Source of the DNA: Hydrogenophaga sp.
Lineage (GTDB): Bacteria > Pseudomonadota > Gammaproteobacteria > Burkholderiales > Burkholderiaceae_C
Direction: 5' to 3'
Length of the DNA stretch: 64,000 bases
NCBI RefSeq assembly: GCF_030651625.1
Contig: NZ_JAUSCF010000004.1
Location: forward strand, 1 to 64,000
The position numbers and the translations under genes are program-made. The notes below the pieces were generated by a model, which saw nothing but the letters and a program-made list of their open reading frames with translations, did no database searches and was not told the origin of the DNA. Positions 26,643-34,811 of the stretch are shown here, one piece after another (the stretch's first letter is position 1; each line of letters opens with the position of its first letter).

Positions 26643-29567
26643 ATGACGGCCAGCCCTCCCAACGGTTCCGCAGCTGACACCTCCGCGCCCACATCCGTGA
26701 CCGTTTGCCCACCAATGGTGGCGGGTGAACGGCAGGCGAGCCATTCGCGCTTCGTTCAGCGCCTGCGCAGGCGGTACGCCGATGAGCTGGCCTGCCTCCC
26801 GCCCGGTGCTCCGGTGCACGCCACCATGCAGGCCTGCCTGACCGTCCTGCGCGCCAAGGGCTTGCCTCTGCCGGCGGCACTGCGAGTGCTGCGCCAACTC
26901 GTGCTGGAACGCCTGGTGGTGCTCGACTGCGAACAGGACGCGCCGCTGCGCGATGTCACCCGCGCGGTCACCGAGTTGGCCGAACTGGCGCTGGACGCCG
27001 CCTGCGAGCTGGCTTTCGCCGAACTGGACAGCCTGCACGGCGAACCGCTGGTCGGAACATCCGAAGACGACGTGCCGGGTCGCTCCAGACTGGACGCCGG
27101 CCCACCACCCCCGGTGTTGAACGCTGCGCCTCGCAGGGCACATCTCTGGGTGGTCGGCATGGGCAAGCTCGGGGCACGCGAACTCAACGTGTCCAGCGAC
27201 ATCGATCTGATCTACGTTTACGACCACGACGGCGAAACCGCCGGCAACAGCGAGGGCCGCAACCGCATCAGCAACCACGAGTACTTCGGCAAGGCGGTCA
27301 AGCACATCTACAACACGGTGGGTGAGACCACCGAACACGGCAACGTGTTTCGCGTCGATCTGGCGCTGCGACCCAACGGCAACTCCGGGCCCAGCGCCGT
27401 GTCACTGGGCGCGCTAGAAGAGTATTTTCTGGTTCAGGGACGCGAATGGGAGCGTTTTGCCTGGCTCAAGAGCCGGGTGATCGCGCCGGCCATCTCCGTG
27501 CGCGACGGCAGCGCCAATGCCCTTAGAGGTGCGGTACTGCCTTTTGTGTTCCGCAAGTACCTGGACTACAGCGTTTTTGATTCGCTGCGGCATCTGCACC
27601 GCCAGATCCGCGAACATGCTTCGAGGCGTGCCGCCGGGCATCCCGGGCGCGCCAACGACGTGAAGCTCTCGCGCGGTGGCATCCGGGAGATCGAGTTCAC
27701 CGTGCAGCTGCTGCAAGTGGTGCGTGGCGGCCAGTTTCCTGAACTGCGCACCCGGCCCACACTGGATGCGCTCACCCGCTTGTGTCGCGCCAACCTGATG
27801 CCTCAGGCCACCGCCGATGCGCTCTCGCAAGCCTACGACTTTCTGCGCCGCGTCGAACACCGCATCCAGTACCTCGACGACCAGCAGACCCACGTGCTGC
27901 CCACGCGCGACGACGACCTGACCTGGTTGGCAGCGACCATGGGTTGCGCCAACGTGTGCGAATTCCTGCATTCGCTTGACGCCCACCGGGAGGTGGTCGC
28001 CCAGGAGTTCGATACCTTGCTGGGAGGACCTTCCAAGGGCAACTGCAACGGAAAGAACTGCGGCAACGGAGGCCGCAACGGTGTCGAGGGCCTGCAAAGC
28101 GTGTTGGCAAGGCTGCCGGGGCGTTTCGCCGAGCGAATTGGGCAGTGGTGCGAAGACCCCAGGGTGCTGGCCATGCGCGAAGACGCCCGCCAACGCCTGA
28201 CGCGGCTCGTGGAACGCACTGGCGCGTGGCTGGACGAAGGTCGTGTCAGCGAGCTGGCGGCGCTGCGCCTGGCCGACTGGATCGAACACCTGCTGCGGCG
28301 TGAGAGCTATCTGGCCCTTCTTCAGGAACGCCCGTCGGTGCACGAGCGCCTTTTGCGCATCATTGGTGCCGCCAAATGGCCCGCCCGCTACCTGCTCAGG
28401 CACCCCGGCGTGATCGACGAACTGGCCAGCCAGCAACTGCTGGCCGAACGCTTCGACGCGGCCCAGTTTGAAGGCGAGCTGGAAGCCCGCCGTGCGGCCT
28501 TGCAGTCCACTGGCGAAGACGATGAAGAGGCTTTGCTCGACCTGCTGCGCCGCGCGCACCATGCCGAGGTGTTCCGCACGCTGGCGCGCGACATTGAAGG
28601 CGCCCTGACCGTGGAGCAGGTGGCCGACGATCTGTCGGCGATGGCCGACTCGGTGTTGCGTGTGACCGCGCGCTGGTGCTGGTCGCGACTGAAGAACCGC
28701 CACCGTGAATCGCCCCGCTTCGCCATCATTGGCTACGGCAAGCTCGGCGGCAAGGAGCTGGGCTACGGAAGCGATCTGGACATCGTGTTCGTCTACGAAG
28801 ACGATGACGAGAATGCGTCAGAAATCTACGCTGGCTTCGTGCGCAAGATGATCAACTGGCTCACGGTCAAGACCGGGGAGGGCGACCTGTTCGAAATCGA
28901 CACGGCATTGCGGCCCAACGGCAATTCCGGGCTGCTGGTCACCAGCTTCACAGCGTACGCCAACTACCAGCAACGCCGTGGCAGCAACACCGCCTGGACC
29001 TGGGAGCACCAGGCGATGACACGTGCGCGCGTGGTCATGGGCGACGGCTCGGACGGGCCGGGTTCTGGTGCTGGCGCGACAGGCCCATCGCTTCAGGAGC
29101 GGTTCGACGCCGTGCGCGAGTCTGTGGTCACGGCCGAACGCGACCCGGTTGCCCTGGCGGCCGAGATCGTGGCGATGCGCGAGAAGGTGCGTGCTGCCCA
29201 CCCGGTCAAAGGCACCCGGTTTGATGTCAAGCACAGTCCAGGCGGCATGGTCGATGTCGAGTTCGCGGTGCAGTTTCTGGTGCTGTCCCAGTCGCAAACG
29301 CACGCGGAACTGCGTGACAACACCGGCAACATCAACTTGCTGGAACGCGCCGAGCGCGCAGGCCTTCTTGCACCCGGCATGGGCACAGCGGCCGCGCGGG
29401 CTTACCGGCGATTGCGCCAGATCCAGCACCAGGCCCGGCTGGATGAAGCATCGACCCAGGTCGAAGAAAACGAGGTGGCCGATGCGGCGCCAGCGGTGCG
29501 CGCCCTCTGGAACCATGTGCTGGGCCACGCGGTGACCACCCCTGCGGTACAGCACCCCGAACCATGA
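26643..29567 (+). CDS. glnE: Bifunctional glutamine synthetase adenylyltransferase/adenylyl-removing enzyme
   Basis: GlnE adds AMP to, and removes it from, glutamine synthetase in response to PII state, controlling nitrogen assimilation. The protein has about 974 residues with two nucleotidyltransferase domains: one with GMGKLGARELNVSSDIDLIY and one with GYGKLGGKELGYGSDLDIVF. The adenylyl-removing domain comes first and the transferase domain last, each followed by a helical domain (SRGGIREIEFTVQLLQV; SPGGMVDVEFAVQFLV). E. coli GlnE is 946 residues. I start at ATG 26643; ATG 26628 would add five residues and overlap the yhdP start. A short Ser/Thr/Pro-rich N-terminus precedes the conserved part. 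Confidence 0.96.
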   Translation: MTASPPNGSAADTSAPTSVTVCPPMVAGERQASHSRFVQRLRRRYADELACLPPGAPVHATMQACLTVLRAKGLPLPAALRVLRQLVLERLVVLDCEQDAPLRDVTRAVTELAELALDAACELAFAELDSLHGEPLVGTSEDDVPGRSRLDAGPPPPVLNAAPRRAHLWVVGMGKLGARELNVSSDIDLIYVYDHDGETAGNSEGRNRISNHEYFGKAVKHIYNTVGETTEHGNVFRVDLALRPNGNSGPSAVSLGALEEYFLVQGREWERFAWLKSRVIAPAISVRDGSANALRGAVLPFVFRKYLDYSVFDSLRHLHRQIREHASRRAAGHPGRANDVKLSRGGIREIEFTVQLLQVVRGGQFPELRTRPTLDALTRLCRANLMPQATADALSQAYDFLRRVEHRIQYLDDQQTHVLPTRDDDLTWLAATMGCANVCEFLHSLDAHREVVAQEFDTLLGGPSKGNCNGKNCGNGGRNGVEGLQSVLARLPGRFAERIGQWCEDPRVLAMREDARQRLTRLVERTGAWLDEGRVSELAALRLADWIEHLLRRESYLALLQERPSVHERLLRIIGAAKWPARYLLRHPGVIDELASQQLLAERFDAAQFEGELEARRAALQSTGEDDEEALLDLLRRAHHAEVFRTLARDIEGALTVEQVADDLSAMADSVLRVTARWCWSRLKNRHRESPRFAIIGYGKLGGKELGYGSDLDIVFVYEDDDENASEIYAGFVRKMINWLTVKTGEGDLFEIDTALRPNGNSGLLVTSFTAYANYQQRRGSNTAWTWEHQAMTRARVVMGDGSDGPGSGAGATGPSLQERFDAVRESVVTAERDPVALAAEIVAMREKVRAAHPVKGTRFDVKHSPGGMVDVEFAVQFLVLSQSQTHAELRDNTGNINLLERAERAGLLAPGMGTAAARAYRRLRQIQHQARLDEASTQVEENEVADAAPAVRALWNHVLGHAVTTPAVQHPEP

Positions 29568-30181
29568 GCGGCGCATCGCGCAGCTGGCTGCTGGTGTGCG
29601 CAGTGCATGGCGTGGCGAGCATGCTGCTGTGGTGGGCCGGTGCGGACATGGTCGGTGTCATGACCTGGCATGCCGACGGCTGGCAACAGCAACCCTGGAC
29701 CTTGTGGACCAGTGCCTGGGTGCACATGAATACGCCGCACCTGATTGGGAACCAGCTGGCGCTGGGTGTATTGACGGCATTCGCCTGGGTGATTCGACCG
29801 AGCGGGCGCTGTACGCTGGCCTGGCTGCTGGTCTGGCCGCTGACCCAGGCCTCGATGGCGTGGTGGCCACAGATCGGCTATGCGGTGGGTCTCGCCGGGC
29901 TGCTGCACGCCGGTGCCATGGTGCTGGCGGTGCAGCTCGTGCTCAAGCGGATCGCCGTGCGCAAGGGAACGAGGTGGGGCGGGCTGCTCATGCTGGGCCT
30001 GATCGTGAAGCTGGCGCTGGAGCGCGGCTGGTCGTATCCGGTGGTCTGGGATCCGGGCAACAACATGTCGGTGGTGCAGGCCGCGCACCTGAGCGGCGCA
30101 GGCTGGGGTTTGCTGATGGGTTGGCTGATCTGTGGTCGGCTCTGGCCGCTTCGACCCGCACCCTCGGTTGCCACTGGCTGA
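29564..30181 (+). CDS. Rhombosortase-like rhomboid protein lacking the catalytic serine
   Basis: A 205-residue polytopic membrane protein of the rhomboid/rhombosortase type, overlapping the glnE stop by four bases. Hallmarks include WTSAWVHMNTPHLIGNQLAL (rhomboid H/N region) near residues 48-67, YAVGLAGLLHAG near 107-117 and QAAHLSGAGWGLLMG near 172-186. Active rhomboids have GxSG for the nucleophile; here the position is alanine (GLAG, A111). The partner histidine H175 is kept. The likely reading is a catalytically dead pseudoprotease, which may bind or shield membrane clients. Rhombosortases normally process GlyGly-CTERM proteins; none is visible here. Confidence 0.75.
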   Translation: MSGASRSWLLVCAVHGVASMLLWWAGADMVGVMTWHADGWQQQPWTLWTSAWVHMNTPHLIGNQLALGVLTAFAWVIRPSGRCTLAWLLVWPLTQASMAWWPQIGYAVGLAGLLHAGAMVLAVQLVLKRIAVRKGTRWGGLLMLGLIVKLALERGWSYPVVWDPGNNMSVVQAAHLSGAGWGLLMGWLICGRLWPLRPAPSVATG

Positions 30182-30196
30182 GGGCGGCCAGGAGCC

Positions 30197-30352
30197 TGCT
30201 GTCCCGCAAATAGTTGCATGAAATGAAACCGATGAATTCGCGCCCAGGGCAAGGCGCAAACCGCAGCGATAGCCTGTGCTATCGCGAGGATTTGCAACGC
30301 AGTCATGGGTGCGAAGGCGCGGTTTCATATGCAAGTTATTTGCGGGACAGCA
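30197..30352. repeat. 156-bp MITE-like imperfect palindrome
   Basis: The two ends are inverted repeats of about 33 bases: TGCTGTCCCGCAAATA at the left and TATTTGCGGGACAGCA at the right, each continued by GTTGCAT/ATGCAA and GAAACC/GGTTTC. The interior is also self-complementary (CGATAG / CTATCG around CCTGTG), so the whole unit folds into one long hairpin. It has no coding capacity. It sits between convergent genes and could also serve as a bidirectional terminator. Its form matches a non-autonomous miniature transposable element. Confidence 0.75.
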
Positions 30353-30377
30353 CATTAGCGCCGCCCGGACGCGCCAC

Positions 30378-31226
30378 TCAGGCAGCGGCGGGCGCGCCGG
30401 CTGACGGCGCCAACGACTTTCTGAAGCGATTGAGTTCCTGCACCGACTTGAAGCTCTGGTCCATCAACAGGCTCATGTTGTGGAGAATGCGATCAACCAC
30501 CTTGGTTTCCCAGGCGGCATCGAAATCGATCTGCTTGTCCAGCCAATGCTCCAGCCACTCGGGGTTGGGCAGGCGACTCTGGATCGTGTCATTGGGAAAC
30601 AACCCCTTGTTCACGTGCAGGTTGGTGGGGTGAAGTGCCTGCGCGGTGCGCCTGGCACTGGCCATGAGCACGCCCACCTTGGCAAACGCGGTGCGGGCCT
30701 CGTCGCCGAATTTTCCAATCGCCCGCTTCATGTACCGCAGGTAGGCGCCTCCGTGGCGCGCTTCGTCCTGGCTGAGCGTGGCGTAGATCTTCTTGATCAC
30801 AGGCTCTGAATGCCATTCGCTGGCGCGCCGGTACCAGTGATTCAGGCGGATTTCGCCGCAGAAATGCAGCATGAGGGTCTCCAGCGGCGGCGCGGGATCG
30901 AACTCGAACCGGATGTCGTGCAGTTCCTGTTCCGTGGGCACGAGTTCTGGCCGGAAACGACGCAGGTACTCCATGAGCACCAGCGAGTGCTTCTGCTCTT
31001 CAAAGAACCAGATCGACATGAAGGCCGAGAAATCCGAATCATCGCGGTTGTCACGCAGGAACATCTCGGTGGCCGGCAGCGCGGCCCACTCTGTGATCGC
31101 GTTCATCTTGATGGTCTGGGCTTGCTCGTCACTGAGCTGCGACGCCTCGAACTGGTCCCACGGAATGTCTTTGTCCATGTCCCAACGGACGGATTCGAGT
31201 TGCTTGAAGAGTTCTGGGTAGAGCAT
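30378..31226 (-). CDS. Ferritin-like diiron protein
   Basis: A 282-residue soluble helical protein with paired diiron ligands of the ferritin-like superfamily: EEQKH near residue 76 and DEARH near residue 153, plus upstream helices supplying single glutamates (ITEWAALPATEMF; CGEIRLNHW). The helix arrangement resembles acyl-ACP desaturases and related oxygenases (two ExxH-type motifs about 80 residues apart). The substrate is unknown. It is transcribed alone, toward the MITE-like repeat, and lies beside the photoreceptor-regulated lipid cluster, so a role in fatty-acyl chemistry is conceivable but not shown. Confidence 0.8.
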   Translation of the reverse strand: MLYPELFKQLESVRWDMDKDIPWDQFEASQLSDEQAQTIKMNAITEWAALPATEMFLRDNRDDSDFSAFMSIWFFEEQKHSLVLMEYLRRFRPELVPTEQELHDIRFEFDPAPPLETLMLHFCGEIRLNHWYRRASEWHSEPVIKKIYATLSQDEARHGGAYLRYMKRAIGKFGDEARTAFAKVGVLMASARRTAQALHPTNLHVNKGLFPNDTIQSRLPNPEWLEHWLDKQIDFDAAWETKVVDRILHNMSLLMDQSFKSVQELNRFRKSLAPSAGAPAAA

Positions 31227-31367
31227 GTCGGACTTTCGTTACAGCAGAAACCAACCTTGCATTTTAGGCGGTGTGTCTGTTAGAGGTCCAGAAAGCAACA
31301 AGTTCTTGAAGGCCATGCACCGGCTTGGCTCGGTCAGCACAATGCACTCATCTGGCCATGAAAAGGC

Positions 31368-32360
31368 TCATGACCCTGCACGCCAACGCCCCACCGCCAC
31401 GGAGATATCTTCCAGTTTCCCCATGGGCCAGAAAGCCGGTGTGCCCGGTTTGGCGGCGCCTCGCCTGGGCTGGTACAAGACCGGGCACCGACCACCGGCC
31501 CAGATTTCGACACGCGGCGGCAGGCGCTCCCGCAACTGGGCCAGTGCCGCGCGAACGTCTCTCGGGTTCTGGATCGCGGTGAAACCCAAGGCCAGAATGT
31601 CGGCACCGCTTGTCTGCGCCGCGCGCAAGATATCGGGCAGTGGCGTCTGTGTACCCAGGGGCACGGTCTGGCAACCCTCCAGCACCAGGAAACACTCGGC
31701 CATCAGCAGGCCCAGTCCATGGGGCTCGCCGGGCAGGGTGGTCAACAGCACACGGGGGGGCAGGCCCGGTCGTCCTCCGCCAACCTGTCCCATGGCGTGG
31801 CGCAGCACCCCCTGGAGGATTTCCGTGTACAGGTGTTCCTCGAACACCGCCAGATGGCCGTCCAGCCAAGCCTGCCCGACCTGAACATTCATCGGCACCA
31901 CACATTCGGTGATGAGGCGTGCCAGACCGCGCTCAACAAGGGTCTGAGTCAACGCCAGGCGCAGGGCCTGGGCGTCCTGCGAACGCAGCATCTGCATCCA
32001 TTCGTCCAGCTCTGGCAACGCAGCCGCCGGAGGCGGTGGCATCGTCGTGTCAGGCGGACTGTCGGACCCTGGCGTCTGAATCTGCTGCGCAGCGCGCTGC
32101 GTATCCAGTTCATCCAGTGCGTCGGCCGACAACGGAACCACCTGCCCCGGCCGGTGGCCTGCATCAAGCAGACGCCTGATTTTTCGCAGGCGATGCAACT
32201 GGGCGTCGTCGTACTGGCGCTCTCCAAGTGCGTCGCGGGCCGGCGTCGGGAAGCCATAGCGTCGCTCCCAGACGCGAAGGGTGTCCTTGGCCAGCCCGGT
32301 GTCTCGCTCCACGTCGGCGATGGTGTGCTGGGGCGATGCGGAAGAGCTTGAACTTGTCAT
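31368..32360 (-). CDS. MerR-type regulator with B12-binding photoreceptor domain (CarH/LitR-like)
   Basis: A 330-residue regulator from ATG 32360. Residues 12-80 form a MerR winged helix (IADVERDTGLAKDTLRVWER). A Pro-rich linker (100-118) leads to a helical cap and a B12-binding Rossmann-like domain. Two photoreceptor hallmarks are present: W-x9-EH (W165, E175, H176) in the cap and E-x-H-x-x-G (E212, H214, G217) in the cobalamin domain. Known family behaviour: adenosylcobalamin-bound tetramers repress in the dark, and light breaks the Co-C bond and releases DNA. It is divergent from the glutathione peroxidase/FAD/Cfa-like operon, its probable target. Confidence 0.9.
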   Translation of the reverse strand: MTSSSSSASPQHTIADVERDTGLAKDTLRVWERRYGFPTPARDALGERQYDDAQLHRLRKIRRLLDAGHRPGQVVPLSADALDELDTQRAAQQIQTPGSDSPPDTTMPPPPAAALPELDEWMQMLRSQDAQALRLALTQTLVERGLARLITECVVPMNVQVGQAWLDGHLAVFEEHLYTEILQGVLRHAMGQVGGGRPGLPPRVLLTTLPGEPHGLGLLMAECFLVLEGCQTVPLGTQTPLPDILRAAQTSGADILALGFTAIQNPRDVRAALAQLRERLPPRVEIWAGGRCPVLYQPRRGAAKPGTPAFWPMGKLEDISVAVGRWRAGS

Positions 32361-32370
32361 GGACAAAAGA

Positions 32371-32392
32371 TTCAATGTATACCTTTCATTAT
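32371..32392. promoter_or_regulatory. Candidate MerR-type operator in the regulator/peroxidase intergenic
   Basis: The 44-base divergent gap contains AATG (32374-32377) and CATT (32387-32390) as inverted half-sites around TATACCTTT, within an AT-rich stretch that also has a TATACC -10-like hexamer. AATGTA recurs, inverted, at 33089-33095 upstream of the FAD oxidoreductase gene. MerR family sites are palindromes placed in promoter spacers, so this is a reasonable operator candidate. Confidence 0.35.
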
Positions 32393-32404
32393 GGAGTTGC
32401 GGCC

Positions 32405-33061
32405 ATGAATTCTCGATTTGTCCTTGGCAAGACCCAGCGTTTCGCGCGGTCACGATCGGCGTGTTTGGCTGCCTTGTTCGGCTTGCTGGCCCTCTCGACA
32501 TGGGTCAGTGGCCACGCTCAACCACTCCAGGCTGGGCCCGCCAGGGTCAAGCCTGCAGTGGTTTCCGAAGCTGCCTGTCCGGCACTTTTGCAGCACAGCT
32601 TCGACCGGCTTCAGGACGAAAAGCCCCAGTCGCTCTGCCAATACGGGGGTCAGGTCGTTCTGGTGGTCAACACCGCAAGCCTGTGCGGTTTCACCGGCCA
32701 GTACAAGGGCCTCGAAGAGCTGTTTGCGCGCTACCGCGACCGCGGTTTCGTGGTGCTGGGCTTTCCCTCCGGCGATTTCGGACGGCAGGAACTTGGAGAC
32801 AACCAGGCCATTGCCGATTTCTGCGAGAACACCTTCGGCGTGCGGTTTCCGATGTTCAGCAAGTCACGGGTGAGTGGCGCCGGGGCCAATCCGCTGTTTC
32901 GGCAGCTGGCCGAGCGCAGTGGTCAGACGCCGCAGTGGAATTTTCACAAGTATCTGATCGCTCGCGACGGACGAACCGTACGCAGCTTCGCCAGCACCGT
33001 CGAGCCTCAAAGCCCTACGCTGACCAGGGATATAGAGCGATTTCTCTCGACCAAACAGTGA
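32405..33061 (+). CDS. Exported glutathione peroxidase-like protein
   Basis: A 218-residue thiol peroxidase starting at ATG 32405 with a signal peptide (LFGLLALSTWVSGHAQ, about residues 1-39), so it is predicted to be periplasmic. The GPx fold is clear: NTASLCGFTGQYKGLEEL with the peroxidatic C94, and QWNFHKYLI with W178 and N179. The glutamine that normally follows the second motif is replaced (PSGDFG, D124), a variant seen in some bacterial members. Its likely role is reduction of lipid or organic peroxides with a thioredoxin-like partner. It is the first gene rightward from the photoreceptor-type regulator. Confidence 0.85.
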   Translation: MNSRFVLGKTQRFARSRSACLAALFGLLALSTWVSGHAQPLQAGPARVKPAVVSEAACPALLQHSFDRLQDEKPQSLCQYGGQVVLVVNTASLCGFTGQYKGLEELFARYRDRGFVVLGFPSGDFGRQELGDNQAIADFCENTFGVRFPMFSKSRVSGAGANPLFRQLAERSGQTPQWNFHKYLIARDGRTVRSFASTVEPQSPTLTRDIERFLSTKQ

Positions 33062-33404
33062 CCGATCAGTCACAATAAAACCGTTCAGTACATTTTTTAT
33101 CCAATCCGTCATGACCTCCCCACTTTCCAGAAATGACCACGCATCGGCGCGGGTTGCCAGCGCAGTCCAGGCGTGGAACTTTTCTGTCCGCGACGGCCTC
33201 TCAATCTTCACTTCAGCAGCGAAAAAGAGGGCACCGCTGCTGTTCCCGGTTTCTGTACTGCGAAGCCTTCCGGGCGCGAGCCCGGTTGCAATCCCGAGGC
33301 GCATCTCCTCCTCCTCCCTCCCTCCCTTGTTCGTCTCGGGGCGCTTCGCAGTCTTTTCTTCTTCAGCTGATCCGACCTTGTCGGTCGCGGCCAGGGTCTG
33401 AGCC
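33062..33404 (+). other. 343-bp spacer before the FAD oxidoreductase gene
   Basis: The spacer begins with TGAC-N6-GTCA and an AT-rich stretch (33075-33103) that may hold a promoter. A 96-codon frame (33111-33401) runs through it but is rich in Ser/Pro/Arg without recognisable structure, and I do not call it a gene. The second half contains a CTGCGAAGC...GCTTCGCAG inverted repeat around 33259-33350 enclosing a CCGGGCGCGAGCCCGG hairpin, perhaps a structured 5' leader. Confidence 0.4.
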
Positions 33405-34811
33405 ATGTACGCCGACCCGCACGCCTTGCCCACTGGCGACCAGACCCCCTCACTCCCTTCTTGTCGCCCCCACGTGGCCATCATCGGCTCAGGCATTGCC
33501 GGACTGGGCGCTGCCCACTCACTGTATGGCCAGGCCGACCTCACACTCTTCGAGGCCGGCGATTATTTTGGCGGACACACCCACACGGTCGACATGACCC
33601 TGCCCGACGAACGCGGGCAGGGCGTGACCTTCGGTGTGGACACGGGCTTTCTGGTGCTCAACGAGCGCACCTATCCCAACCTGCTCGCCCTGTTCGCCGA
33701 ACTGGATGTACCGGTCGCCAAGTCCGACATGTCGTTCTCCGTGAAGGCACCCGGCAGCGGGCCGGGGGGCGCGACGCTCGAATGGAGCGGCTCCAACCTG
33801 TCCAGCGTCTTTGCACAGCGCCGCAACCTGGTCAGTCCCCGCTTCTGGCGCATGTTGTCCGACATCGTGCGCTTCAACCGCATCACCACCCGCCTGGCCG
33901 AGCGCGGTGAAGACCTGGCGCCCGACAGCCCGTTGCTGCAGCCGCTGGGCGATTTTCTGCGTGAACAGCGCTTTTCGCCCGAATTCCGGGACTGGTACTT
34001 CCTGCCCATGATGGGTTGTATCTGGAGTTGTCCCACCGACCAGATGCTGGCTTTTCCCGTGGCCACCATGGTGCGCTTTTGCCACAACCACGGCCTGATC
34101 CAGATCACCAAACGGCCGCAGTGGTACACAGTGGCCGGCGGAGCGCGGCAGTACGTGGAAAAGATCGTGGCGCGCATTCCAGACCGCCGACTGAACACTC
34201 CGGTGCAGCAGGTGCTGCGCGACACCCAGGGCGTGCGCGTGGTCACCGACGCTGCGGTCAAACGCTTTGACGCGGTCGTGTTTGCCTGCCACAGCGACCA
34301 GGCGCTGGCCCTGCTCGGCGGCCAGGCCTCGGCCGATGAGCGGGAGGTGCTGGGCGCCATCCGATACCAGCCCAACCGCGCGGTGCTTCACACCGACAGC
34401 AGCGTGTTACCCGCCAGGCAACGCGCCTGGGCCGCCTGGAACTACGAGCGCTCTGAGCATGCCAGCCAGGAGGCCACGCAGGTCTGCCTCCACTACCTGC
34501 TCAACCAGTTGCAGCCTCTGCCTGTCAAGCAACCGGTGGTGGTGTCACTCAACCCGCAGCGCGAGATCGACCCGCGCCAGGTGGTGGGCAGCTACGAATA
34601 CGCGCACCCGGTATTTGATCTGGCGGCCATCCGCGCCCAGGCCCGGGTGCCTACGCTGCAAGGCAGGCACCACAGCTACTTTGCGGGTGCGTGGACGGGT
34701 TACGGGTTCCATGAAGACGGTCTGAAGTCGGGCAAGCGCGCCGCAAAGGCACTTCTGGACGCACATGGCATTGCGGCGCGCGCCACCCCATCGGATCAGG
34801 TGGCCGCTTGA
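33405..34811 (+). CDS. FAD-dependent amine-oxidase-like oxidoreductase
   Basis: A 468-residue flavoprotein with the dinucleotide-binding motif IIGSGIAGLGAAHSL near residues 26-40, followed by the typical E-AGDYFGGHT segment. A C-terminal FAD region ends YFAGAWTGYGFHEDGLKSG. It is always found beside DUF1365 and a Cfa-like methyltransferase in proteobacterial singlet-oxygen or light regulons. Such flavoproteins have been linked to fatty-acyl desaturation or oxidation, including furan-fatty-acid formation, in alphaproteobacteria. Its stop overlaps the TTG start of the next gene, so the three are translationally coupled. Confidence 0.88.
   Translation: MYADPHALPTGDQTPSLPSCRPHVAIIGSGIAGLGAAHSLYGQADLTLFEAGDYFGGHTHTVDMTLPDERGQGVTFGVDTGFLVLNERTYPNLLALFAELDVPVAKSDMSFSVKAPGSGPGGATLEWSGSNLSSVFAQRRNLVSPRFWRMLSDIVRFNRITTRLAERGEDLAPDSPLLQPLGDFLREQRFSPEFRDWYFLPMMGCIWSCPTDQMLAFPVATMVRFCHNHGLIQITKRPQWYTVAGGARQYVEKIVARIPDRRLNTPVQQVLRDTQGVRVVTDAAVKRFDAVVFACHSDQALALLGGQASADEREVLGAIRYQPNRAVLHTDSSVLPARQRAWAAWNYERSEHASQEATQVCLHYLLNQLQPLPVKQPVVVSLNPQREIDPRQVVGSYEYAHPVFDLAAIRAQARVPTLQGRHHSYFAGAWTGYGFHEDGLKSGKRAAKALLDAHGIAARATPSDQVAA

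Noticed and set aside
33111..33401. 96-codon frame before the FAD oxidoreductase
   Set aside because: Ser/Pro/Arg-rich with no secondary-structure pattern or motif. It overlaps inverted repeats and ends just before the next start by chance.
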